This document shows positions 41,967-52,923 of a DNA stretch of 64,000 bases, piece by piece. Positions within the stretch are counted from its first letter, which is position 1. The number at the start of each line of letters is the position of its first letter. This DNA is from Asterella californica (taxonomy: Eukaryota; Streptophyta; Marchantiopsida; Marchantiales; Aytoniaceae), in assembly GCA_036924285.1 (NCBI GenBank), contig JAYKYS010000011.1, forward strand, positions 9,936,001 to 10,000,000. Direction: 5' to 3'. Under the pieces are notes generated by a model. The model searched no databases and had not been told where the DNA came from. It saw nothing but the letters and a program-made list of their open reading frames with translations. Made by a program: the position numbers and the translations under genes.

Positions 41967-43982
41967 TATCGTGTCGGATATTGCGTGAAGGATGTCCAAG
42001 AAAACGCGAGGTTCCTGGCTGTGGAGATGTTGTGTGCCAAACAGAGACAAGACAGAGAAGAACAACCACGAAAATGAACGCGCAATATATACCACTCCAA
42101 ATGTATGTACACTGCCGTTTCTTTCTCTTAACAGCACAAAACTGAGGAACAGACCAGAGCGGTCTGTAACCTACTTCAGAAGCCCTAAAACAAACCCCTG
42201 AATCGCAACCCTAGCCTGAAATCGCCAAAGCGTAGCTCAAAGCAAAAGAAACTTCTCTTTGCTAACAACCAGAGCCACAACAGTATCACGCGATCCAAAC
42301 CCAAGTCCAAACCACATCCACACACTAGCTCTTGGCTAAAGCTAGCTACCACAAGCCATACACAACCAACTAAGTCCTTAACGAACTCAAAAGGACGAAA
42401 CCTGTAGCGAAGGAACCGAAAAAGACCTATCTGGGAACTTTCTCTTTTCGCCAAACGATCTTCAAATGTTGATAGGTTCTCCTTCCCTGACTCCGTTGGC
42501 CCAAGCAACCTTCAGATCCGACTCTCGATAGTCGAGATATCGCCAATTTTCGGTCGCAGATGACCGAACCTTCAAAAACTCCTCCCTGCGGCTTAAAACC
42601 GCTCACACCGCACAAACGGATCGTCTAAACTGATATCCGTCTTCGCTAGTAGGTAGATCTGGCTACCCTGAACCCAACAAGACTCCAAACAAGCCGTTTG
42701 GAGTTCCCCTTGCAAAACTACTCGAGAAATTCGGTCGCAGACTACAAAAAGCTGACGTAAATCGGCTCCTTGCGGCTCAAATTCGCTCACCACACCCAAA
42801 CCAACAATCCAATTCACTTACAGTCTTCTCCTATGCGTACATGAGGACTCCCTGATCGCGTAGGCACCAAGAACGAAGAGCTTGACTCACCGATCGCGAA
42901 GAACAATCCAATCTCAGGTCGCAGGCGATGAAAACCTGACACAAGCGCTTCCCTGCGGGCCAATTTCTCTCACAACTCTCAAACCGCCAGATAAAACTTT
43001 GTATCGTCTTCAATTTCCTGAAGAACTCGTTGTTCTGATCCCGATGGATCCAAGGACAGCAAGTTTGGACTCTGGAACGGCCCGAACGGTCCAACTCTCC
43101 TTCACAGGTAACTGAAAACCCCAAATCTGTTTCATGCGTCTCAATTTCTCCCAGAACACAACCCCCGATCCGTCTCTTCAAGAACCGTCTTAACCTGTGC
43201 GTAGCCTGCACAGATCTGAACCCGATGACACCTTGCGCGCGTGTATTGGACTTCCCAATTCTCCAAAACATCCACCGACAGGTCGCAGGAACAAGCAAAC
43301 CCCTTAAGCAGCCCCCTTGCAACAGTCTGTACGTACGAAGTTCAACCCCCAATAATAAGAAGCAGACCCCTTGCGTCTTTGATATAACGCCTGAAGCCCT
43401 AAATACCCAATCAGCAAGTAACTAGAGGCCTAGCTTGATTTTGCCTTTTTTCGAATCGCATAACTTCTTCTCTGGATGTCCAAACGAAATAAACAAGATG
43501 CCCATGGAAAGTTGACAACGAGCTCTATCCATCTATGTGATAAAAGTAAAGATCCGAAGTTGCGCCAAAAGCTCGTAAGTTGGGGCCTAGCTTGTTTTCT
43601 CCATCTTTCGAGTCCTGTAACTTCTTCACTATGCGTCCAAACGAAGTAGACAAAGTGCCTATGAAATGCTGACAAGGAGCTCTATCCACTGGTGCGATAA
43701 AAACGAAGATCCGAAGTGGTGCCAAAAACCCGTAAGCTGGGGCCTAGCTTATTTTCTCCATCTTTAGAGTCCTGTAACTTTTCCACTAGGCGTCCAAACG
43801 AAGTAGATGAAGTGCCTATGGAAAGCTGACAAGGAGCTCTACCCATCTATGTGATGAAAATGGAGATCAGAGATTGTGCCAAAATCCGTAAGCTGGGGCC
43901 TAGCTTGTCTTCTCATGAGTGTCTTTGAAGCGACAAGCATCGAAGTTTGAATTTCAGGTAGGAGCCGGTCCACGACACGACA
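41967..43982 (-). repeat. E1 5' LTR with 157-bp triple repeat
   Basis: 2016 bp. At the U3 start (right end on plus), CCTAGCTT-led units begin at 43429, 43586, 43743 and a fourth start at 43899, giving three copies of about 157 bp. Each has TCCAAACGAA, GAGCTCTA and GTAAG.TGGGG. The same array is in both E3 LTRs. Confidence 0.88.
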
Positions 43983-46663
43983 ACGTACTGAACCTTCTGA
44001 ACCTGAACACCTTCTTATACAAGGTTTATATACTTTCCCATGTCTAGCTAAGTAGCTCCATGCCGCTGCATGCATGCGTTTTCTTTTCCATTACTGGACT
44101 CATCCACTTTTATCGTCGACATACAACCACCTCAACCACTTAACTTATCTACCCGGTAAGTTTAAGTGAGGTGACTCCAACTGCTGAGTTCACTTAAACC
44201 ACTTCTTTGCTTTTCAACTTTCTATGGATCTTCCTTCTCCTTTAACCACCTACTGATATTAACCATGCATTGAATGTAATCACGTATGGAACCTAACCAT
44301 TGTGAGGTATGAGAGCTTCACTCTGCAATCAGTCTTTTCACTTTATGGTGAAGTTGGAGCCTCATGAATTTTAAAGTGTTTCCTCCAATACCTCTTCCTT
44401 GTATATTTCGGAGTATTTTTCCCACACTTTGGTACTTACGATTAAATCAAGGGCAAGCTTATATTTCCATCATAAATCTACAATATATATAATATATAAA
44501 TCTAGATTAAACCATCTTCACAAACTCTATTCAGCTAAGTTCTAAGGCTTTTGATGCGGGTGCTTATGGTTACTTTAATCATTGCCGTAGGCTCGATGAA
44601 CATTATACACTACATAAATAACAACACGTTATGATTTAGATTAGACTGACGGCTTGACTTCCACCTCCAAACCATACGTTCCATATCGCAAGGTTCGGTG
44701 CGAGAGCTCGACCATAGTAGGAATACAAAAATAAGATCTTGCCACGAAGCATGATAGAGAAGACGAGGAAGACGACACGATGACACAAAGTGAAATAGCA
44801 AATTCATCTTTACTGCGAAAATATAAAAGTCAGGTCCTAAGACCCACAAGATTGATGATCGACCAAAAGAGCGATCGAATAGAATACAAACAATGTTCAG
44901 AAACATCATAACTCATTATGTCACTATGAACTTTAGGATCACACATATCATTTTTTCATCATCATCACTGACCAAGAAGATCAATGAATGGACAAGGTCC
45001 AAACTCGGAGTACTAGGGAGTCAAATTGCGACAAAGACAATGCTTAATGTATTCAGTATGATCACAAAGTATACAACGTAACTATAGAACATCAGAGAGA
45101 GATGAGATAGAATGTAATACGATGCTCCTAGATGACAAATCTAGAACACTCAGGATTATCCAAGAATCTCGATATCACGAGCAACTACACAACTCCCACC
45201 GTGAGCTCAACAACCGTCATTGACGAGAGAACTCCATGCAAACATGAGACAAACATCAAATGGTGAAATATTAATAACGGAGAAGAGCAAAAATGATACA
45301 GCGGAGGATCAGAGGAGAAGATTTGACGAACGAGTAGAGAAGTAACGTAATAACAAACTAAAATTAATCAATAGATATGAACCTGACCTGCTTTAGAATG
45401 AGCGATTGAGCGAGAAAGAACACATACTCGGAGCTCTATAAAGACCAAGCTATTTTTGAGTTAATGAAAAAAAGCTTGATGGTTGCTTTTCGAGAAAGAG
45501 AGAAAATAGATTGCTCACATGACAAACAGAGAATTACGAGAGTCATTACAACCAAAAGGGAACAAAATGAGAATGTTAAAACAAACATTATGTTTCTTCT
45601 ATAAGGCAGATATTGCACCATCAAAGGAATATGATCTGAGACTAGACTGAGACTATTGTAGCGCAACAAATATACATCATCGTAGAAAGACTCAGAGTAT
45701 AAAGTCGCAATTGCTTTTTAATCCAAGTTGTAAAGAAAGAACAAAAATATGATCCTAGTAGTATCTTCTCTCTTCATGAGCATTATGATGGTCTTCACCT
45801 TCCTGTGAGAGCCATCCTTCGACACATCCAACTTATGCAACAAGACGATTGAAACTTGATAACAAAGGTAGTGAAATCATGGTTAAATCACTTCACTTCT
45901 CATTCCTCCTTGATCCTTTACTTTTTTCATGGCCATGCAACCCTTGATTATTATGCTAGACAAAGTAGAGGAAGAATGAAGAGCTAGAGGGATCAAGATA
46001 ACACAAATCATGAACAGAATGTTGCTTCACCAATTTTTTGCAGATTAGATGAGGAGCAGCCTAGAAACGTTGCTCTTTAACTTCCACAATCGTCAAGAAG
46101 TCATAAGAGAGTACAAGGAGATATCCGAAGCGAAGCTATAAATGTGGCAAAATCTATTGTCATCTCTATGATGATCACGGAAATCTCTCGATATGTGGAT
46201 GATCTAGACTAGATGCCATATAGAAATTATCAGAAACCTATCCGATCAAATAGCATTACATAACTTGTTCCTCATCCTTGTCAATATGTATTCCGGTTGC
46301 TCTTCTTTTATTACTTGTCATCCGACTATGTATACTAGGTATTTGACAACTATAATTACATATGCTCTCATTGGCAAAGAGAATTATGATGGTGAAGCAT
46401 ATCTTGAATCCATGTGCTAACATGCTTATCGTTAGGATGGTTACAATAGAGACGTGAACATATCTGCCTATGGTTCATATGGAGGTGAAACCCGGGGGTT
46501 CACTAACAATTTTTGTTATAAACACGTACAAGAAAATTCAAGATATTCTTAATTATTTTCAGTAATTTTTTTTAAACCAATAAAATTAAATAAGCTATTT
46601 TAATATCTAAATTATATTAAAGTAAAATAGGTTATTTTTGTATAAAAAATATAATTCTTTTGA

Positions 46664-46711
46664 GAATATTATTTTAAAAAATATTATTTTAAAAAATATT
46701 ATTTTAAATTA
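46664..46711. repeat. Three AT-rich 15-16-bp tandem units
   Basis: AATATTATTTTAAA is repeated three times in a row. Simple tandem repeat; no function suggested. Confidence 0.8.
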
Positions 46712-46972
46712 AGATTTTAGAAGAAAAACAAAGATATTAAAATACCTCTTCACTCGTAGGTGTTGTCCTTTCGAGAGATGAACAATAATAAGAAGCAGAA
46801 AAAAACATCGATGATCGTCTGAGAAAAATATAGAAAATCAAAGAAGTCAGAGAGATGAGACTAATTAAGATAGAGCTCCATAAACCCAACTGAATTTTAC
46901 TAACATGGCCATTTGATCTGATCACGAGGTCGAAAAAGTGTCCTTACATGACGAGGAAGACGAAGAACTTCC

Positions 46973-47284
46973 TTAGCCTACCTCAAGCTCAGCGATACGT
47001 TTATCCCTAGAGACCATACCCTCCTGCATGATCTTCATCATCTTGATGAGTTCCGCATACAAAGCTCCTTGACTTCCCGTGCCTGAATCGTTGGGCACCG
47101 CTGGTAAGACTCCGTCTTGCTGCACCGATACCGCAGCGGGTACAGGACTCCCTTGATGATGGGGCGAAGGTTGTCGGTTGTCATTCCCTGACTGTGCCTC
47201 GAGGCTAGCTCGAGTCGATCTGCTCCCGTTAGTCGCTCCTCGTTTCTTGGTCTTCCTTTTGGAACTCTGTCCGTCGTCGGTCAT
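46973..47284 (-). pseudogene. Gag-N-terminus-like fragment
   Basis: 103 codons from ATG, less AT-rich than its surroundings. A basic Ser/Thr/Arg-rich start, a Pro/Gln middle and a coiled-coil-like end (ELIKMMKIMQEGM..RDKRIAELE) resemble the head of plant gag proteins, which often have such a helix. No partner gene or LTR follows. A host gene exon is an alternative. Confidence 0.35.
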
Positions 47285-48379
47285 CGCTCCAAGTGTTCAT
47301 CTAGAAACGCTGATCCGCTTCGTGTCTCGCGTTCCTCCTCATACGTCCAGGTCAAAAAAGTTTTTCTGCCTTCGTTCGGTTCACGTATAAATAAATTAAA
47401 AATTAAATGAATGAACAAATCTATTCTAAGTATATCGTTACTAAATGAAAGAAGGTTAAATTTAAACGTTTTAAGTTTACAACTACTGAAATTAGTTGTT
47501 TCCAGTCTTTTCGGCTAGTCATCACTCTCAGATGGGAGGAAGACAATAAATATTAAATTATTTATTTACATAATTTAATAATAATAATAAGGTTAAATGA
47601 GGATACGCCACCAAGATAAAGCCTATGTGAGCTAATGATACATTTCTTCTTTAAACATGATTTAATTTACGGCATAACTGTTTTGTGAGAAAGAGTTATG
47701 TCGCATACTAAAAGTGGCTTATTGACCTCTGCCATCTACAATAAGAAAACCATGTGAATAAACAACAAATGCAAATCTGATCAAACTGCTGAATAATGTA
47801 ACGATAGCAATTCTGACAAGATGATGCTCGACTCTAAGGTTAGTCTGGATAACTGTCGTAAATGAGACAAAATGATTCTTATCAAGAACACAAGAAAGTA
47901 GAAAGTGCTTGAAGAAATTCAACGATAATTGGAAAGATTTATGCTAATATGCATGCAAAGTTTACTTCTGACCGAGGAGAAGAATAAGACAATTGTTTAA
48001 ACAGATAACAAAATTATCATAAACAATTGGCTGACAACTTTCTCAAAAAAGGTTCAGTGAAAAATATAGTTTACTAAAATGCAGAGTTACTAAGTCGAGC
48101 ACCAAGGATAAGTGCTCGACTGGATTTACAAATATCTTTTAGATTGTGAGGAATTCTTCTAAATTTAAAATGTTAGATTTAAAGTACTAAATTTAAATCA
48201 CTAAAATTATAATCCATCTGGTTATCTGGATTATACATGATCACTTGAGTTACATAAAACCCATAAGTAAGGCATGCAGACAAAATGTCTTTCTGGTACA
48301 AAGACATGTGCCTTTCATAGGTAAAAATATTCTTAATTTTTAAACTCTGAATATAGCTTGAAATAAATTAAAGCTATTC

Positions 48380-48419
48380 GCATATTCTCCTTTTCTTAAC
48401 TTGAAGAAGGTGAATATGC
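48380..48419. repeat. Small hairpin of the CACCCTCTT family
   Basis: GCATATTCTCC at the left and GGTGAATATGC at the right pair with one mismatch; between them TTTTCTTAA faces CTTGAAGAA. Same design as the hairpins at 2048 and 49431. Confidence 0.55.
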
Positions 48420-48935
48420 AAGGAAATACACAATTAGTCAATTAAAATATCAGCTACTTATATTTTACTCCACAAATATCCTCTACAAATCTCAGTTCGG
48501 CACTTGAATTTGCAAATGTCATTTCAGTGATTGTTATTGTCTACTGGTAGCAACAGCGTAAAACTCTTTCTGAAAGTGTTTAAAGAAAATAAAATTACAA
48601 AGTCTAAATAAACTGATTGTTTTGAAAATACAATCAGTTCAACCATTTATGACAATCTTTGAGATAGACTATAAACAACTTCGCGAACCTAAATCTGTTC
48701 TAGGTTCTTTTCAAACATCTCGATTCATTTTCGAAAAATTTGCTAAAATGAAATTAGTACTCTTATTATTGTTTCTTTAGGGTGATATGTTTTAGACACT
48801 CTATTGCATGAGATGTAGTAGATAGAGAGCGCAGTGTAAATAATATTTCTGAAAGATGGCACTACGTTTGGTATCGCACATTCGAAAGATTATCTCTATT
48901 CGCTGCAATAAGCTTTTTTAAAGAAAAATGTATGT

Positions 48936-49050
48936 TATTATTCACCCTCTTTCATGTTCATATGTAGGAGGTATTACCGCATGTTTCATTTATGAAACAT
49001 GCGGTAATACCTCCTACATATGAACATTCTTGGAAGGGTTTGGTAATAAA
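48936..49050. repeat. Perfect palindrome with 36-bp arms inside a larger foldback
   Basis: 48954-48989 is the exact reverse complement of 48992-49027, with only TT between. Outside it pairing continues imperfectly (TTATTATTCACCCTCTTTC against GGAAGGGTTTGGTAATAA). The outer left flank carries TTCACCCTCTT, linking it to the hairpin family. Confidence 0.9.
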
Positions 49051-49430
49051 TGTATTATGTATTATTGAATATATTTTAATTCGTAAAAGAAACTACTTTT
49101 ATTCCAGAAAGAGGATCGTTCCATTCACTTCACCTATAGCTTTGAGATCAACAGAGCACATGTCTAACAATTTCAACGAAGTTTTAATTTTAATATTTTA
49201 AATTTAGTTATTTAAATTTAGCAACTAAATTTATAAATTATGTCTCATTAGTGTCTCTTCTCTTCTTTTTTTCATGTGTGCTTTTGCAGCGCTTTCTATC
49301 CCAGTGGCACTTTATTTTTTGTATTAATTTATCCAGTCATTATAAATGCAGCAACAACAATCTTGCTAGTTAATTATATCCATGTTAATCCGCTTGTCTT
49401 TTTCTTGAAGAATTTTTCCCAAGACATTTG

Positions 49431-49480
49431 GCATGCATAGTCACCCTCTTCTGAGTTTGGAAGAGGGGGAAATGCATGTC
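49431..49480. repeat. Small hairpin of the CACCCTCTT family
   Basis: GCATGCATAGTCACCCTCTTC pairs with GAAGAGGGGGAAATGCATG around a short loop. Confidence 0.6.
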
Positions 49481-49719
49481 TGTTTAAAACTATATATTCA
49501 TGACTACAGTGCCTCAGACTCGTACTTTCTGAAGCCCGAGGATCCAGTCTACACTTATGGATTTTTACCCGCTCTCTCCATGTTTCCAAGCATGAGCTAA
49601 CAAATAACGTCTATAGAATATTTTAATCATTTACATCTACTTAGTGTATATATATTATTTAATATTTATATAATTCTCTAATAACAAAAAGAGAACACAA
49701 GTTCCCAGAAGTTCAGATT

Positions 49720-49772
49720 GCATGCATATTCACCCTCTTGGAAGATGGAAGAGAAGCATGCACCACTAATTT
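49720..49772. repeat. Small hairpin of the CACCCTCTT family
   Basis: GCATGCATATTCACCCTCTT on the left and AAGAG-AAGCATGC on the right; the right arm is shortened. This copy shows the fullest left-arm consensus. Confidence 0.5.
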
Positions 49773-50077
49773 ATTACTTATCCCTTCAGACGGAAGGATT
49801 AAGTAGTAAAGTCTCAAATTATTCCGTGTCTGTTAGGTGATACGGTACTAAGATTTATAGTTTCATAAGTACAATATTACACCTTAGTTTATGGGTTACG
49901 TCTGAAACTCTCCACTTCTTCTTTAGTTGACCGTTATTTTTCTAACAGAAAAATTTATAATATACTCATATATTCTATAATATCATAAAGCGAAAGAGAT
50001 TTTACGCCTCTACGAACCAAGTCTGTCTTCCCATCGTGACCAATTTATTTTCTCAAAATTTTCTCTATTACCGCTGA

Positions 50078-51470
50078 TGTGACGAGAGTCATTTTTGGGG
50101 AGGGCGGACCTCTTGACTGTGATCGATCAGAGAAACGACCAGAAGAGAAAAACAGGTAGTCGCTAACGATGAGATCTCCAAAATCCTGCTTCTTGCGTCC
50201 ACGGATTACAAAAACAAGCACTCCAACACACCTTGGGTACACAGATAGGTCTCTCAAGATTCAAATAACTTTATTTCAGTGTCGCTGCACCATCAATCTC
50301 TTCAACTGTAAAGAAAATCTCTCTCTCTTCTTCTCTTGCGTGCCTCTCTCTCCCGTCAATCAGTTCTCAGCCAAAAGTCTACCAAGTACGTCTCATCCGA
50401 ACCTAATAGTGAAATTTAGGCCCTTGAATCTTATTCCTCTCTCTGCCGCAACTGAAAATCTCAGAAATTTGATCCAGCGTCGATCAAAAGTCCTCTGTAG
50501 ATTTTCAAACGATTTCTCTCAATAAAACTGCCTCCTGAGAGTAATTTCTCCTCAGAACAATTTATTAGACAACGTCCAAGCTTAAAACTCCTGCCCCTCT
50601 CCCTACGATGATCTCCTAATTCAATCTGTCAGCAATTTGATCTTCCCTCCCAGCCTCCTAGCTTCCCCTACGTGCCCTCAACCCCCAATCCCTAATCCTC
50701 CTCCTTCCGCTTCAGCTCTCTCAGAAAAATCCTTTGCAAACTGTCCCCAATCCCAAGCCGTATCAGAAGCAGGGCCTTAGCTAAGCTGCCCCCTTGCTGT
50801 CCTTATGCATACAGAGCTTTATTTACAAAGTTGTCCTCTTTTTAATACAAGTTTCACAGTTGTCTCCACAAACTCTACCCTTTTACTAATAAAGGTTCTC
50901 ATAGCCTCATTCCCATCGCAAGCCGACTCGATGGTTATTTAACTAATTAGCAAAAGTTTCCCGTGCTCTTGATGTCATCTTGATACCACCTTGAATATAC
51001 TACAAGCCATCCAATGTAGGCCAAAGCCCCAACACTTATGAGGCTGCCCCACAGGGCTTACAGCCCCTCATATGCGCACCAGGTATCTCCCATAGAATAT
51101 TCAGAATGGCATGCGGAGGCTTAGACCAGGAAGCTCACGATTAAGGGAGATATCTGTCTCCCGCCCTTAGATATGCAAGACGTGGCTGCATATCTAACAT
51201 ATACTCCCTTCCAGGAGGCCAACATGCCGGAATAGGAATCAGAGGCCGGGGGGATTGATCTTGAGACCACTTCCCTCCTAGGCAGGCGCCCTATCACTGG
51301 AATGGCCTTTGCTTCCGTTCAAGACTGTTAAACTTCCTGTACATATGCTTTTGCTAAGAAGTTTTCTTATAAAGTCTTTACTAGCCTTCTCTACGCTAAC
51401 TTCTGCATACAACTCTATTTTTTACGAATAAGGAGTCAAAACTATAGTACTTGTGGACACCTACACACTC
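50078..51470 (-). repeat. G: LTR relic related to D and F
   Basis: Starts TGTGACGAGAG and continues GGGGAGGGCGGACCTCTTG and CTGTGATCGATC, matching the inner-end pattern of D and F LTRs (GGGAAGGGCGGAACCTTCTGGCTGTGATAG). Only the first 60-70 bp are alignable by eye. It contains a SINE-like insert and ends where F begins, so F may be inserted in it. Limits are uncertain. Confidence 0.45.
50950..51310 (-). repeat. tRNA-derived SINE-like element 1
   Basis: On minus, CCAGTGATAGGGCGCCTGCC (box A-like) is followed about 40 nt later by AGATCAATCCCC (box B-like, compare GGTTCAANTCC), the spacing of tRNA-derived SINE heads. A non-tRNA body follows with a hairpin (GATATGCAGCCACG...TTGCATATC). No clear tail or target duplication. 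Confidence 0.45.
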
Positions 51471-51884
51471 ACGCTGTCGTGATGTGAATTATTCCACATA
51501 GTGAATAATTCACCTCTCGGTTTGAAGTTAGTCTCTTTGAGTGAAGCTAAGATCTCAGAGAAGTCGATTCTGGAGGAAGTGAACACTCGAAAATCTGAAA
51601 ACACCACTGCATAGGTCTCGTCGCGCTGATCACCGTGGTATGTTCGAAAGTTACAAACGGAGTTGCAGGTGAAAAGTTACTTGGAGTTCTTCTACAAGAT
51701 TTCTGATACCGGGAAATTTACCATAAATCAGAGTGAGTTCGAAAAATACTTTTTAGATTTTTCTCATGTATATTGTAGATTGTAGTATTTTTTTAAAATT
51801 CGAAATGTACAAAAAGAGCATGTCTAGAGAAAGTTATGGCACTTCGTGTTAGCAAAGGAAAGACGAAATACCGCAGCTTTCTAG

Positions 51885-52270
51885 CATATTAGCTTAGAAA
51901 CTGGTCTTCAAAACCAGTTGTGAGATCAGCTTCCGTGGTGTAGCTGAGAAACTTGTAGGGAGGAGGTCTCCGGATCAAATCCCTTCAGACTCACAACCGG
52001 CTTGGAGTAGGCTGACCCCTTCGGGGGAATATGAAGGGCACCAAGTTGCCTAGGGGCGGGACACTAGATGTCCCTTAAACGTACCGTGAATGCGGGACGC
52101 CTCCGTCTATCCCTGCATTAGTGCAGTCACCTAGTGTAGATGCTAGAGGGAGATTATCACCAGGTTTTGAAATGGACGTCTCACCTTCGGGTTGGCGGGG
52201 TAATTAGTACGAATTCGGTTGCGGCCCTCTAAGTCTTGGGGTAGCGAGATGGCATCAAAGATACTCCAAG
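51885..52270 (+). repeat. tRNA-derived SINE-like element 2
   Basis: TTCCGTGGTGTAGCTGAG (box A-like, 51931) and GGATCAAATCCC (box B-like, 51972) with AGGGAGGAGGTCTCC between match SINE-like element 1 (CTAGGAGGGAAGTGGTCTC, AGATCAATCCCC). Just before it is a 7-bp stem-loop like a tRNA anticodon arm (AACTGGT, CTTCAAA, ACCAGTT) with UCA in the anticodon position, and GTTGTGAG (51917) pairs with CTCACAAC (51990). A structured RNA is possible. Confidence 0.45.
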
Positions 52271-52306
52271 TCGATACCAATTCTTTTGTAGAAAAATGTA
52301 GAGTTT

Positions 52307-52375
52307 GAAATATTATTCACTTGGGTCGAAAAATCAAGAGTTCGAAATATTATTCACTTGGGTCGAAAAATCAAG
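52307..52375 (+). repeat. 37-bp tandem pair in the F LTR
   Basis: GAAATATTATTCACTTGGG followed by TCGAAAAATCAAG occurs twice in succession. Confidence 0.8.
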
Positions 52376-52475
52376 TGAAACTGATACCTGAGGCAATACT
52401 TACGGCACTTCGAAGTTTAAAGGGACCGGGAAACGACAATGATGATAACTCGGGCTCCACATGTCAGAACGAGGT

Positions 52476-52923
52476 GATTCCGGTGGCTAGAGGTAGCCGT
52501 GGTGGAGTTACTTCGGATGCAGGTGTCAAATGCTGACTGTACGACTGACTCGGTGGCCTTCCGTACAGATGAACCTGCGAAGCTTAGTTGATTCCGGTGG
52601 CTAGAGGTAGCCATGGTGGAGTTACTTCGGATGGAGGTGTAAAATGCTGACTGTACGACTGACTCGGTGGCCTTCCGTACAGATGAACCTGCGAAGCTTA
52701 GTTGATTCCGGTGGCCAGAGGTAGCCGTGGTGGAGTTACTTCGGATGGAGGTGTCAAATGCTGACTGTACGATTGACTCGGTGGTCGTCCGTATAGATGA
52801 ACCTGCGAAGCTTAGTGCTCCACGTGTCAGAACGAGGTGATTCCGGTGGCCAGAAGTAGCTGTGGTGGAGTTACTTCGGATGGAGGTGTCAAATGCTGAC
52901 TGTACGATCGACTCGGTGGCCAT
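52476..52923 (+). repeat. Tandem array of 114-135-bp units in the F LTR
   Basis: GATTCCGGTGGC starts at 52476, 52590, 52704 and 52839. Each unit has AGTTACTTCGGATG, ATGCTGACTGTACGA and CCGTACAGATGAACCTGCG. The fourth unit is cut by E3 and completed at 62986-63010. It includes a spurious minus frame of 194 codons. Confidence 0.9.

Larger units (their letters stand above)
39950..43982 (-). mobile_element. E1: internally deleted E-family element
   Basis: Target duplication ACGT (39946-39949, 43983-43986). LTR ends are TATCGTGTCGG...CACGACACGACA on plus (inverted 10-bp termini with one mismatch). The 5' LTR (41967-43982) is complete; the 3' LTR (39950 to about 41302) lacks its U3-side 0.66 kb and joins directly to gag, so all of protease-pol and the start of that LTR are deleted. 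Only a gag N-terminus remains. Non-autonomous. Confidence 0.88.
43987..50077. other. AT-rich region without recognisable genes
   Basis: Between E1 and the G relic. The many short frames have no family resemblance except one gag-like fragment at 46973-47284. It contains a 15-bp AT repeat (46664-46711), a cluster of CACCCTCTT hairpins (48380-49772) and a perfect palindrome (48954-49027). A 1.8-kb part (44.6-46.4 kb) is slightly less AT-rich and could be a decayed element, but no motif proves it. Confidence 0.5.

Noticed and set aside
51901..51921. Possible selenocysteine tRNA (anticodon-like UCA arm)
   Set aside because: The 7-bp stem-loop is clear, but no full cloverleaf, D-arm or acceptor stem with CCA-side partner can be drawn; kept only as part of the SINE-like unit.
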